Below, in pieces: positions 17,657 to 25,371 of a stretch of DNA of 64,000 nucleotides. Location: assembly GCF_024006985.1 (NCBI RefSeq), contig NZ_JAMXIB010000007.1:62001-126000 (forward strand), given 5' to 3'. The DNA is from Robiginitalea marina. Lineage in GTDB: Bacteria; Bacteroidota; Bacteroidia; Flavobacteriales; Flavobacteriaceae. Numbering within the stretch: the first letter of the stretch is position 1; each line of letters begins with the position of its first letter. The notes under the pieces are model-generated. The model searched no databases. It was not told where the DNA came from and was given only the letters and a program-made list of their open reading frames with translations. The translations under genes and the position numbers were made by a program.

Positions 17657-18818
17657 GATCTTGTTTTTTTGATACCACCTCAATGCGTTGTTTAACCTCG
17701 GCCGCCCGTTCCCTGGCCCGGTCGATGGAGGGGTCCACAATGGTCACATGCCCCATTTTCCGGAACGGCCGGGTTTCTTTTTTTCCATAGATATGCGGGG
17801 TCACGCCGGGCATGGCGAGGATGTCCTCCAGCCCCTGGTAGTGTACCGGGCCCCTGTACCCTTCGGCCCCGACCAGGTTTACCATAACGGCGGTTACCTT
17901 GCTATCGGTCTGGCCCAGCGGCAGCCCGAGGATGGCCCTCAGGTGTTGTTCAAACTGGTTGGTAAAGCTGCCCTCAATACTGTAATGCCCGCTGTTGTGC
18001 GGCCTTGGGGCAATTTCGTTGACCAGGATTTCATCTTCCTGAGTTCGGAAGAGCTCTACCGCCAGCAGGCCCACATGGCCCAGGCTTTCCGATACCTGCA
18101 GGGCCACTTCCCTGGCCTTTTGGGCAACCCCTTCAGGGATTCGCGCCGGGCAAAGGACGTATTCCACCTGGTTGGCCTCGGGGTGGAATTCCATTTCCAC
18201 CACGGGGTAGGTCCGGGTCTGGCCCAGGGAGTTCCGCGCCACGATAACAGCCAGTTCATTTTTGAACGGCACCAGTTCTTCCGCAATGCATTCCACATTG
18301 GGCAATCCCCGGAGGTCCTCTGCGTTGCGCACGATTTTCACCCCCTGTCCATCATAGCCGAATTGCGCGCTTTTCCACACAAAGGGAAAGGCGATCCCTC
18401 CGTTGCGAAGGCTGTCTGAAATTTCGCTCGTGTAGGCGTACCGGCTGAAAGGGGCGGTCGGGATGCCCGCGTCCCTGTAAAAAAGCTTCTGGCGGGCCTT
18501 GTTCTGGATGACCTGCAGCACCCCGGGTTGCGGATACACCCTTACGCCGCTTGCTTCCAGGTCTTCGAGGGCCCTGGCATTCACATTTTCAATTTCTATG
18601 GTAAGCAGGTCGGCATCCCTGCCGAAATCCATCACGGCCTGGTAGTCCATAAGGTCACCCTGTATGAAGGTATTGCAGGCGAGGCGGGCCGGGGCCTCTG
18701 CCGAGGGATCCATTACCCGGGTCCGGATGTCCCATTTCCTCGTTTCATAGAGGAGCATTTTTCCAAGCTGTCCCCCTCCCAGGATCCCCAGTGTAAAATC
18801 GGATGAAAAATAGCTCAT
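17649..18818 (-). CDS. purK: 5-(carboxyamino)imidazole ribonucleotide synthase
   Basis: ATP-grasp enzyme making N5-CAIR from AIR, bicarbonate and ATP. 389 residues; N-terminal ILGGGQLGKML (residues 11-21), the ATP-grasp core with FVWKSAQFGYDGQGV, and NEIAPRPHNSGHYSIE in the catalytic region. First gene of the purK-purE unit and divergent from hpt-adk, so purine synthesis and purine salvage genes share an intergenic region. Confidence 0.96.
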   Translation of the reverse strand: MSYFSSDFTLGILGGGQLGKMLLYETRKWDIRTRVMDPSAEAPARLACNTFIQGDLMDYQAVMDFGRDADLLTIEIENVNARALEDLEASGVRVYPQPGVLQVIQNKARQKLFYRDAGIPTAPFSRYAYTSEISDSLRNGGIAFPFVWKSAQFGYDGQGVKIVRNAEDLRGLPNVECIAEELVPFKNELAVIVARNSLGQTRTYPVVEMEFHPEANQVEYVLCPARIPEGVAQKAREVALQVSESLGHVGLLAVELFRTQEDEILVNEIAPRPHNSGHYSIEGSFTNQFEQHLRAILGLPLGQTDSKVTAVMVNLVGAEGYRGPVHYQGLEDILAMPGVTPHIYGKKETRPFRKMGHVTIVDPSIDRARERAAEVKQRIEVVSKKQDHE

Positions 18819-18847
18819 AACCTTGCGACCCGTAGGTCCTGTTTGGG

Positions 18848-18855
18848 CAAAAATA
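18848..18855 (-). promoter_or_regulatory. -7 promoter box for purK
   Basis: Minus-strand TATTTTTG, a perfect TAnnTTTG, about 29 bases before the purK ATG. Confidence 0.5.
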
Positions 18856-18908
18856 CCACTAAATATCAGAAAGCACAGGGCCTGCCTGAAAAAGAAAAAT
18901 CAAAACAC

Positions 18909-18916
18909 TATCTTCG
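18909..18916 (+). promoter_or_regulatory. -7-like box for hpt-adk fusion
   Basis: TATCTTCG, one mismatch to TAnnTTTG, 14 bases upstream of ATG 18931; predicted leader under about 10 bases. Confidence 0.4.
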
Positions 18917-18930
18917 CACCCTAAGCAGGT

Positions 18931-20046
18931 ATGGAAAAATCTATCAGCCTTTTAGGGAAGCGTTTTGTGCCTTTTTTAAGCGAAGGGGAGATCCTGGAAG
19001 CCGTACAAAAGGTGGCTGACCAGGTGGCCCGGGACTATAGGGAACAGACCCCTATTTTTGTCGGGGTCCTGAACGGGGCCTTTATGTTTGTTTCCGACTT
19101 TCTGAAGCGTTATCCCTACCCATGCGAGGTCACCTTTGTAAAGCTCAGTTCTTACCGCGGGCTCACCTCCACCGGTATTGTCGAGACCCTGCTCGACCTG
19201 CCCGACGATCTCGAAGGCCGGCATGTGATCATCCTGGAAGATATCGTGGATACGGGCCGGACGCTGAAGGAACTGGTCCATATGTTTTCCAACAAGAACG
19301 TGAAGGATTTCAGGATTGCCGCCCTTTTCTACAAATCGGAAGTCTATAACGGGGAGTACCCGATTGACTACTTTGGGATGGAAATCCCCGATAAATTTAT
19401 CGTGGGGTATGGCCTGGACTACCGGGAACAGGGGCGGAACCTGCGCAATGTATACCAAGTAAACCCACAAGCCATGATCAACCTGGTTTTATTCGGCAAA
19501 CCTGGGGCCGGAAAGGGGACCCAGGCGGCTTTTTTAAAGGAAAAGTACGGCCTTATCCATATATCCACCGGGGATGTTTTCCGGTACAACATCAAAAATG
19601 GGACGGAACTGGGGAAACTCGCCCAGGACTTTATGGACCGGGGGGAACTGGTGCCCGATGAAGTAACCATTAAAATGCTCCGCGACGAGGTGGAACGCAA
19701 CCCGGAGGCCTCAGGGTTCATTTTTGACGGCTTCCCCAGGACCACGGCCCAGGCCGAGGCCCTGGACCACCTGCTCGAAAGCAAGGACATGCGCATCGAT
19801 GCCACCATTGCCCTGGAAGCGGACGAGGAAGTCCTCACGGCCAGGCTCCTGGAGCGCGGCAAGGTCAGCGGGCGGACCGATGACCAGGATGCCGAAAAAA
19901 TCCGGTATCGCTTTGAGGAATACAACCGCAAAACAGCCCCCCTGATTTCCTTTTACCAGGCCCAGGGAAAATTCCACAGCATCAACGGGGTGGGCGACAT
20001 TAAGCAGATCACCGACCGGCTTTCCCGTATTATCGACGAGCTCTGA
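18931..20046 (+). CDS. Hypoxanthine phosphoribosyltransferase-adenylate kinase fusion
   Basis: One 371-residue reading frame holding two complete enzymes. Residues 1 to about 180 are hypoxanthine phosphoribosyltransferase, with the PRPP loop ILEDIVDTGRT at 101-111. Residues about 182-371 are adenylate kinase: P-loop GKPGAGKGT at 189-197, DGFPR at 266-270, and a short LID region around GRTDD at 314-318. There is no linker: the HPRT end (VYQVNP) runs straight into AMINLVLFGK. An ATG at 19474 (Met182) is placed exactly where a free adenylate kinase would start. The product would couple IMP/GMP salvage to adenylate balance. Confidence 0.95.
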   Translation: MEKSISLLGKRFVPFLSEGEILEAVQKVADQVARDYREQTPIFVGVLNGAFMFVSDFLKRYPYPCEVTFVKLSSYRGLTSTGIVETLLDLPDDLEGRHVIILEDIVDTGRTLKELVHMFSNKNVKDFRIAALFYKSEVYNGEYPIDYFGMEIPDKFIVGYGLDYREQGRNLRNVYQVNPQAMINLVLFGKPGAGKGTQAAFLKEKYGLIHISTGDVFRYNIKNGTELGKLAQDFMDRGELVPDEVTIKMLRDEVERNPEASGFIFDGFPRTTAQAEALDHLLESKDMRIDATIALEADEEVLTARLLERGKVSGRTDDQDAEKIRYRFEEYNRKTAPLISFYQAQGKFHSINGVGDIKQITDRLSRIIDEL

Positions 20047-20087
20047 ACGGGTTCGCGGCCTGGCCTGAGGGCCAAAAACCTTAACCA

Positions 20088-21089
20088 ATGACTGAAGGCA
20101 ACTTTGTCGATTATGTGAAGGTGCACCTTTCCTCTGGCAAAGGAGGGGCGGGCTCCGCCCACCTCAGGCGCGAGAAATTCGTGCCCAAGGGGGGGCCGGA
20201 TGGCGGCGATGGCGGTAGGGGTGGCCACGTTATTATCCGGGGCAATGAGAACCTGTGGACCCTGCTCGGGTTCAAGTTCCAGAAGCATTTCAAGGCAGGG
20301 CACGGGGAAAACGGGGGGCGTCAACGCAGTACCGGTGCCGATGGGGAGGACGTGGTGCTGGAGGTACCCCTGGGCACGGTAGTCAAAGACGCCGAATCCG
20401 GAGCGGTCCTGTTTGAGATCACGGAGAACGGGCAGGAGGTAATTGCCGCAAGGGGCGGGCTTGGAGGCCGTGGGAACTGGCACTTCAGGACGGCGACCAA
20501 CCAGACCCCCCGTTATGCACAGCCCGGTTTGCCGGGAGAAGAAATCAACCTTATCCTTGAACTGAAGGTCCTGGCCGATGTGGGGCTGGTTGGATTTCCC
20601 AATGCAGGCAAATCCACGCTCCTGTCCGTGATTACCTCGGCAAAGCCCAAGATTGCCGACTACCCCTTCACCACGCTAAAACCCAACCTCGGGATCGTCC
20701 AATACCGGGATTTCAAAAGTTTTGTGGTAGCCGATATCCCGGGGATTATTGAAGGCGCTTCCGAAGGGAAGGGGCTCGGCCATTACTTTCTGCGGCATAT
20801 CGAACGCAATTCGGTGCTGCTTTTCCTGGTGCCGGCCGATAGCCCCGATATTGCCGGCGAATACCGGATCCTACTGGAGGAATTGCGAAAGTTCAACCCG
20901 GAATTGATGGACAAGCAACGCCTGCTGGCGGTCTCCAAATGCGATATGCTCGACCAGGAGCTCATTGAGGAGGTGCGCCGGGGCCTGTCGCGGGATCTGC
21001 CCGGAACGAAGCCGGTCTTTTTTTCATCGGTTTCCGGCCTGGGCCTCACTACCCTGAAGGATAGCCTTTGGCAACTTTTGAACGAATAA
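20088..21089 (+). CDS. obgE: GTPase Obg/CgtA
   Basis: Essential ribosome-associated GTPase involved in 50S assembly and stress control. 333 residues: glycine-rich Obg fold (about 1-158), then the G domain with G1 GFPNAGKST at 169-177, G3 [10 protein letters not shown] and G4 SKCD. It lacks the C-terminal OCT domain, as many Bacteroidota Obg proteins do. It lies 41 bases downstream of hpt-adk and is probably co-transcribed. Confidence 0.96.
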   Translation: MTEGNFVDYVKVHLSSGKGGAGSAHLRREKFVPKGGPDGGDGGRGGHVIIRGNENLWTLLGFKFQKHFKAGHGENGGRQRSTGADGEDVVLEVPLGTVVKDAESGAVLFEITENGQEVIAARGGLGGRGNWHFRTATNQTPRYAQPGLPGEEINLILELKVLADVGLVGFPNAGKSTLLSVITSAKPKIADYPFTTLKPNLGIVQYRDFKSFVVADIPGIIEGASEGKGLGHYFLRHIERNSVLLFLVPADSPDIAGEYRILLEELRKFNPELMDKQRLLAVSKCDMLDQELIEEVRRGLSRDLPGTKPVFFSSVSGLGLTTLKDSLWQLLNE

Positions 21090-21146
21090 TTCCCCTTGCG
21101 TTTCCGCAACACTTTCCGTTTGCTTAATTTTAGGAAAAAGGGTTCC

Positions 21147-21668
21147 ATGAAAGGGTTCTGTGCGGTGATTATTTTGGCCTTTCTGGCTGCCTGTGCCCCG
21201 GTGCGCGTGCAATACGATTACGAGCCCGGTACCGTTTTTGCCAACTATAGCACCTATGCCCTGGTGGAAGGGTTGCAATCGGGACTGAGCGAACTGGACG
21301 AGCGAAGGCTCCTGGAGGCCGTGGACCGGGAATTGCGGAGCAAGGGCTTCACCCTCTCGGAGGATGCCGGGTTGCTGCTTGACATCCAAAGCAATATCTA
21401 CCAGGATCCGAACCAGAGTTCCGTCGGTTTCGGCCTTGGGGGCACCGGGAGGAATGTGGGGGGCGGCGTGTCGGTGGGGGTCCCCCTGTCGGCGGGGCAG
21501 CTGCAGAGGGAAATCCGTTTTGAACTGATCGACCCCCGCCGGGGGCGTACCCTATGGCAGGCTTTCAGTCAGGACCGCTTTGATGAAATGGCGACCCCCC
21601 TGCAGCGGGAGGAACGATTTGCGCAGATCGCCGCCAGGGTTTTTGGCGGTTTCCCCCCGGAAAAGTAA
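21147..21668 (+). CDS. DUF4136 domain lipoprotein
   Basis: A 173-residue lipoprotein: signal peptide with lipobox LAAC (Cys16), then a DUF4136-like domain beginning VQYDYEPGTVFANYSTYAL, a pattern typical of that family. Function unknown, probably in the outer membrane. A TTG-started extension from 21096 exists in frame but lacks a signal peptide start; ATG 21147 is preceded by an aggaaaaagg purine stretch. A glycine-rich segment (about 105-130) is unusual. Confidence 0.82.
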   Translation: MKGFCAVIILAFLAACAPVRVQYDYEPGTVFANYSTYALVEGLQSGLSELDERRLLEAVDRELRSKGFTLSEDAGLLLDIQSNIYQDPNQSSVGFGLGGTGRNVGGGVSVGVPLSAGQLQREIRFELIDPRRGRTLWQAFSQDRFDEMATPLQREERFAQIAARVFGGFPPEK

Positions 21669-21838
21669 GCATACCGCCTGCGTTCTGAGCCTCCATGCCC
21701 AGAGCAGCCCCCCAACCAACCCCGTAACTTTTTACTTTCCTTTATAGCCTGCCTGGCGGAAACCAGCGTGGCCATACCATTCAGTGCCCCCCTGCGACCG
21801 TTCATCATATTTTCCTTTCAGGCCCTTCCCCCCGATCC

Positions 21839-21846
21839 TATTTTTG
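21839..21846 (+). promoter_or_regulatory. -7 promoter box upstream of small ORFs
   Basis: TATTTTTG, a perfect TAnnTTTG, 34 bases before the 17-codon ORF. No clear -33 TTG. It shows that the region between the DUF4136 gene and the sensor kinase gene is probably transcribed. Confidence 0.45.
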
Positions 21847-21880
21847 ATAAGAAATTCAAATCAATCAACAAAAAACACCT

Positions 21881-21934
21881 ATGGTAGCCCTTGTAAAATT
21901 AGTGATTAGCCTTATTGTGGGGATATTCCTTTAA
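21881..21934 (+). CDS. Possible 17-residue hydrophobic peptide
   Basis: ATG-TAA reading frame coding for MVALVKLVISLIVGIFL, a single hydrophobic segment with one Lys. It follows a perfect -7 box and an A-rich leader. Too short to be decided from sequence alone; it could be a chance ORF or a small membrane peptide. Confidence 0.3.
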   Translation: MVALVKLVISLIVGIFL

Positions 21935-21971
21935 AGGCAGCGTATTCCGATAACTCTAAATCAACGATGTC

Positions 21972-22127
21972 ATGAAAACAGAAAGTGGAATTTGTAAATT
22001 AAACAACGACAAATCACCCGGGGAAATACGGTGGAAGGCAGTTTTGGTTACCCTCGGGGTCGTGGTGGTTTTTGGGACCCTCGGGTTTTTCTTTGGGAGG
22101 ATGCTGTATTGGTTCTTTAATTCCTAA
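21972..22127 (+). CDS. Small single-pass membrane protein, 51 residues
   Basis: Too short for common ORF cut-offs but well formed: a charged N-terminus of about 22 residues (MKTESGICKLNNDKSPGEIR) followed by one hydrophobic segment (about residues 23-48, AVLVTLGVVVVFGTLGFFFG) and a short tail. The positive-then-hydrophobic layout fits an inner-membrane protein. Family not recognised. It lies 37 bases after the 17-codon ORF and upstream of the LytS/LytTR pair; a shared transcript is possible. Confidence 0.55.
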   Translation: MKTESGICKLNNDKSPGEIRWKAVLVTLGVVVVFGTLGFFFGRMLYWFFNS

Positions 22128-22310
22128 GGGCCCACCCTCCCGCCCGGGAATCAAATAACATCTTTTCCCTGTAACCCCCAATCAGGATGAAAAAACATTT
22201 TTCCCGGCGGAGTGCCGACATGCGGCTTTCCCGACCTGGAAGGTTTCTGAGCCTGAAATAGTGCGCTATCAGGTACCATGGGAAATTGCACTCCTCTGAC
22301 TGAAAAAAGG
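22128..22310. other. Intergenic before sensor kinase
   Basis: 183 bases. A 24-codon ATG ORF (22187-22261, Arg-rich) is present but unsupported. The end of the stretch carries the promoter of the kinase gene. Confidence 0.4.
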
Positions 22311-22318
22311 TATGTTTG
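22286..22318 (+). promoter_or_regulatory. Promoter of LytS-type kinase gene
   Basis: TTG at 22286-22288 and a perfect -7 box TATGTTTG at 22311-22318, 22 bases apart. Start codon ATG 22337 follows 18 bases later. Confidence 0.6.
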
Positions 22319-22336
22319 AAAATAATACATGGAAAG

Positions 22337-23395
22337 ATGCTCCAATCTGAAAGAAGAAGGAACCGGGCCTTCTGGCTCCTCCAGTTTGGGGGGTGGGGCT
22401 TTATCAATTTGGTCCCCTTCCTGGCCCTGAAAGACACCGGGCACCATTTCTTCCTTTTTTCCATAGTCTCCGGCATCACAATGGGGATCCTGACCACCAC
22501 CCTTCTGAGGGTTTACCTGCGGAAGCGGATTACCTTTGATCGCTTTCGGTGGAAGGAAGCCCTATGGATTGCGGGCGCCATCACCTTCGGGTCATTCCTG
22601 TATGGCTTTCTGAATTTTGTCGCGGGCTTTTTTTACGCCAAGTGGGTGCCCGTGGACAACCAGGTGGTAAAGGCCTTTCTGGAGAACTACAACAGCTTCT
22701 GGCTGATTATCATCAACTCCTACTTCCTTATTACGGGCTGGGTTTTACTTTACCTGTCCATTAAGTTGCTTTTGAAGCTCAACCGCGACCGCCTGGAACG
22801 CCTCGAACTCAATGCCTCCCTGAAGCAGGCCCAGCTCAATACCCTTAAGGGGCAGATCAACCCGCATTTTATGTTCAACAGCCTGAACAACATCCGCGGG
22901 TTAATGCTCGAGGATGTGGAGCGTTCGCGCGAGATGCTGACCAAACTCTCTGAAATGTTGCGGTATTCCCTTACCCAGAATGACACCAATGCCATAGCGC
23001 TCTGCGACGAAATCGAGATGGTGGAACATTACGTGGACCTTTCGAGGATTCAGCTGGAAGACCGGTTGCGGTTTACCAGGGAAATCGACCCCCGCACCCT
23101 GGAGGTGCGCATCCCGCCAATGGTGGTGCAGTTACTGGTGGAGAATGCCGTAAAACACGGAATTTCCAATCGCATCGGAGGCGGGGAGATCCGGCTGAAA
23201 ACCGAATTGCTAAACGGGGAATTGCTGATTGAAGTTGCCAATACGGGGACTTTCAAGGTGGGTGGAGATAGCACACAGGTGGGCCTTAACAACATCAGGC
23301 AGCGCCTGAAGCTTTTGTACGGGCCCGGGGCATTTTTCAGGTTATATCAAAACGGAGCGGAAGTGGTGGCCGAAATCAAAATCCCCCTCACATGA
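22337..23395 (+). CDS. Sensor histidine kinase, LytS/YehU type
   Basis: Membrane histidine kinase of 352 residues. Four hydrophobic segments lie in about residues 11-145, with almost no periplasmic loop. The phosphoacceptor is His177 in QINPHFMFNSLNN, the HisKA_7TM-free His_kinase family signature; the ATP-binding part has LVENAVKHG and GLNNIRQRL. Signal unknown. An in-frame TTG at 22316 lies inside the -7 box, so ATG 22337 is chosen. Its stop overlaps the start of the response regulator by 4 bases. Confidence 0.93.
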   Translation: MLQSERRRNRAFWLLQFGGWGFINLVPFLALKDTGHHFFLFSIVSGITMGILTTTLLRVYLRKRITFDRFRWKEALWIAGAITFGSFLYGFLNFVAGFFYAKWVPVDNQVVKAFLENYNSFWLIIINSYFLITGWVLLYLSIKLLLKLNRDRLERLELNASLKQAQLNTLKGQINPHFMFNSLNNIRGLMLEDVERSREMLTKLSEMLRYSLTQNDTNAIALCDEIEMVEHYVDLSRIQLEDRLRFTREIDPRTLEVRIPPMVVQLLVENAVKHGISNRIGGGEIRLKTELLNGELLIEVANTGTFKVGGDSTQVGLNNIRQRLKLLYGPGAFFRLYQNGAEVVAEIKIPLT

Positions 23396-24117
23396 AGAAG
23401 ATAGCTGCATTCATTGTGGAAGATTCCCGGTTGGCCAGAAAAGAGATGCGGGAATTGCTGCGGGCACACCCGGAAATCGAGGTGGTCGGGGAAGCCGAAA
23501 CGGTCGATCAGGCCTTTGCAGCCATCAAGGCCCTTAAACCGGAACTATTGTTTCTCGACATCCACATGCCGGAAAAAACCGGTTTTGATTTGCTGGAAAT
23601 GCTCGATGAGGTGCCCACGACCATCTTTACCACTGCCTATGACGAATTTGCCATTAAGGCATTCGAGTACAATACCCTGGATTATTTGCTGAAGCCCATA
23701 AGCCCTTCCAGACTGGCGCACGCCCTCGGGAAGGTGGAAGCCCGAAGGGCCGATCGAAGTCAGGTTTCGCGCGATACCCGGCTTAACGGGGACAGTCAGA
23801 TCTTCATCCGGGACGGGGAACGTTGCTGGCTCGTCAGCATCGGGGACATTTACCTTTTTGAGACCGTCGGGAATTATACCCGCGTCTTTTTTGAAACGGA
23901 ACAACCCCTGCTGTATAAATCCCTGAATCAAATCGAGGAAAAGCTCCCGGAAACCTCTTTTTTCAGGGCGAACCGGCAACAAATTGTCAATATTGGCTAT
24001 GTCCGGGAAGTCATTCCCTGGTTTAATGGCAAACTTAAACTCCGCCTGCCCAATATGGCTGAGGTGGAGGTTTCCCGCAGGCAATCCACTGAATTTCGCA
24101 ACCGGATGAGCCTCTAA
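23392..24117 (+). CDS. LytTR-family response regulator
   Basis: A 241-residue two-domain regulator: a receiver domain (1-120) with phosphoacceptor Asp56 in LLFLDIHMP, acidic Glu10-Asp11 pair and Thr/Lys output positions (TTAYDEF, LLKPI), and a C-terminal LytTR DNA-binding domain (about 135-241, with the IYLFETVGNYTRVFF and FFRANRQQIVN stretches). ATGA overlap with the kinase gene shows the two form one signalling unit. Regulated genes are unknown; the neighbouring small ORFs are candidates. Confidence 0.95.
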   Translation: MKKIAAFIVEDSRLARKEMRELLRAHPEIEVVGEAETVDQAFAAIKALKPELLFLDIHMPEKTGFDLLEMLDEVPTTIFTTAYDEFAIKAFEYNTLDYLLKPISPSRLAHALGKVEARRADRSQVSRDTRLNGDSQIFIRDGERCWLVSIGDIYLFETVGNYTRVFFETEQPLLYKSLNQIEEKLPETSFFRANRQQIVNIGYVREVIPWFNGKLKLRLPNMAEVEVSRRQSTEFRNRMSL

Positions 24118-24132
24118 GCCTGTCCCAAACCT

Positions 24133-24918
24133 TTAATACGACCGCAATAGCCCCCCATCGAGGGGGATGGCCGCCCCCGTCAGGTAGGCAGCCTGGTCCG
24201 AGGCCAGGAAGGCTGCCAGATAGCCGTATTCCTCCGGACGGCCCAACCGGCGCACGGGGACCTGTTGTATAAGGGTTTTTGTTACTTCGGCAGGGGAAAC
24301 CCCCAGGGTTTCCGCCTTTTTATCGTTGAGCTGCTGCAGGCGCTCCGTATCGAAATACCCGGTGAGCACAGAGTTTACGGTTATCCCCATTGGGCCCACA
24401 TCCCCCGCCAGGGTTTTCGCCCAACTGACCACGGCAGCCCGGATACTATTGGAAAGGGCCAGGTACCCAAGGGGCTCCCTGACGGAAACCGAGGCGATGT
24501 TGATAATGCGCCCCCAGCCCTGCTGTTGCATATGTGGAAGGGCCTGCAACGTGGTGTACACGGCAGATTTAAACAGGAGGTCAAAGGCCTGCTGGTAGTC
24601 GTCCACCGATTTTTCGAGGGTCGTGCCGGCAGGCGGGCCCTGGGTATTGTTCACCAGGATGTCCACCGGGTTTTTCCTTAGGTAGGCCCCTATTTGTTCC
24701 TGGTACCTCTGCAGGTCGGTGTAATCGAGGGCCAGCCAGTTATGCGCTTTCCCCGTGGAGGCTTCCCATTCCCGGGCCAGGGCTTCCAGCCGTTTTTCAT
24801 CCCGGGCTACCAACGTCACCCGCGCACCGCTCTCGGCCAGTTGCCGTGCCACGGCTTTTCCAATCCCCTTGCTGCTCCCCCCGACCAGGGCGTGTTTTCC
24901 TTCCAGTGAAATCTGCAT
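24133..24918 (-). CDS. Atypical SDR-family oxidoreductase
   Basis: A 261-residue short-chain dehydrogenase-like protein. The cofactor loop GGSSKGIG (residues 13-20) and a C-terminal SDR region (LTGAAIPLDGG) are present, but the usual NNAG reads NNTQGP (90-95), and at the active site Tyr152 is followed by LALS, so the Lys of YxxxK is Ser156. This pattern marks a subgroup of SDRs often labelled 3-oxoacyl-ACP reductase, where the canonical chemistry is doubtful. Followed on the minus strand by nothing obvious and preceded by the cupin gene, 19 bases away. Confidence 0.85.
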   Translation of the reverse strand: MQISLEGKHALVGGSSKGIGKAVARQLAESGARVTLVARDEKRLEALAREWEASTGKAHNWLALDYTDLQRYQEQIGAYLRKNPVDILVNNTQGPPAGTTLEKSVDDYQQAFDLLFKSAVYTTLQALPHMQQQGWGRIINIASVSVREPLGYLALSNSIRAAVVSWAKTLAGDVGPMGITVNSVLTGYFDTERLQQLNDKKAETLGVSPAEVTKTLIQQVPVRRLGRPEEYGYLAAFLASDQAAYLTGAAIPLDGGLLRSY

Positions 24919-24937
24919 CGCTCGCTGTTTTTGTGGG

Positions 24938-25255
24938 TTACCGGTACGCTTCCCTTACGGGACTGAAGACATCCATCAGGCGACACGGAGTCAATGCCTT
25001 CCCGCTATGGGTGGCCATGGAGGGGATCAACACAAGGTCCCCCGGGCCATAGACGCGGGAAACCCCCTCCAGGGTAAATTCAAACTGCCCTTCCATCACG
25101 TGCATGATCTGTTCGTGTTCATGGTGGTGGGGAGGGACTTCCGCCCCGCATTCCACCTCCCAGAAAACCAGGCTCATTTTCGAGCCGTGTACCATCTTTC
25201 CATGTAATCCGGGGAGTATTTCTTTGGGGGGAATCTGTTCCAGGGTAAAATCCAT
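24938..25255 (-). CDS. Cupin domain protein
   Basis: A 105-residue single-domain cupin with the two half-motifs: PPHHHEHEQIMHVMEG (about residues 41-56), giving the His/Glu metal ligands, and PGDLVLIPSMATHSG near 71-85 with the last His. Function unknown: small cupins bind metals and act as isomerases, sensors or dioxygenase-like proteins. It precedes the atypical SDR gene by 19 bases on the same strand, which suggests they act on a shared metabolite (inference). Divergent from the Mpl gene. Confidence 0.87.
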   Translation of the reverse strand: MDFTLEQIPPKEILPGLHGKMVHGSKMSLVFWEVECGAEVPPHHHEHEQIMHVMEGQFEFTLEGVSRVYGPGDLVLIPSMATHSGKALTPCRLMDVFSPVREAYR

Positions 25256-25345
25256 CGGTTTTGGCGCTTGTGTTACCGGTTAAAAATACGCCATTCCCGC
25301 CAATTACCCAGCTTCCCTGCCCTGGTTTGGACCGCAGACTATCCG

Positions 25346-25353
25346 TATCTTTG
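25346..25353 (+). promoter_or_regulatory. -7 promoter box for mpl
   Basis: Perfect TATCTTTG, 18 bases before ATG 25372, in the divergent gap with the cupin gene. Confidence 0.5.
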
Positions 25354-25371
25354 CACGGATACCGATCACAG

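Noticed and set aside
22187-22261. 24-codon Arg-rich ORF before the sensor kinase
   Set aside because: Too short, no promoter of its own and no hydrophobic or known motif.
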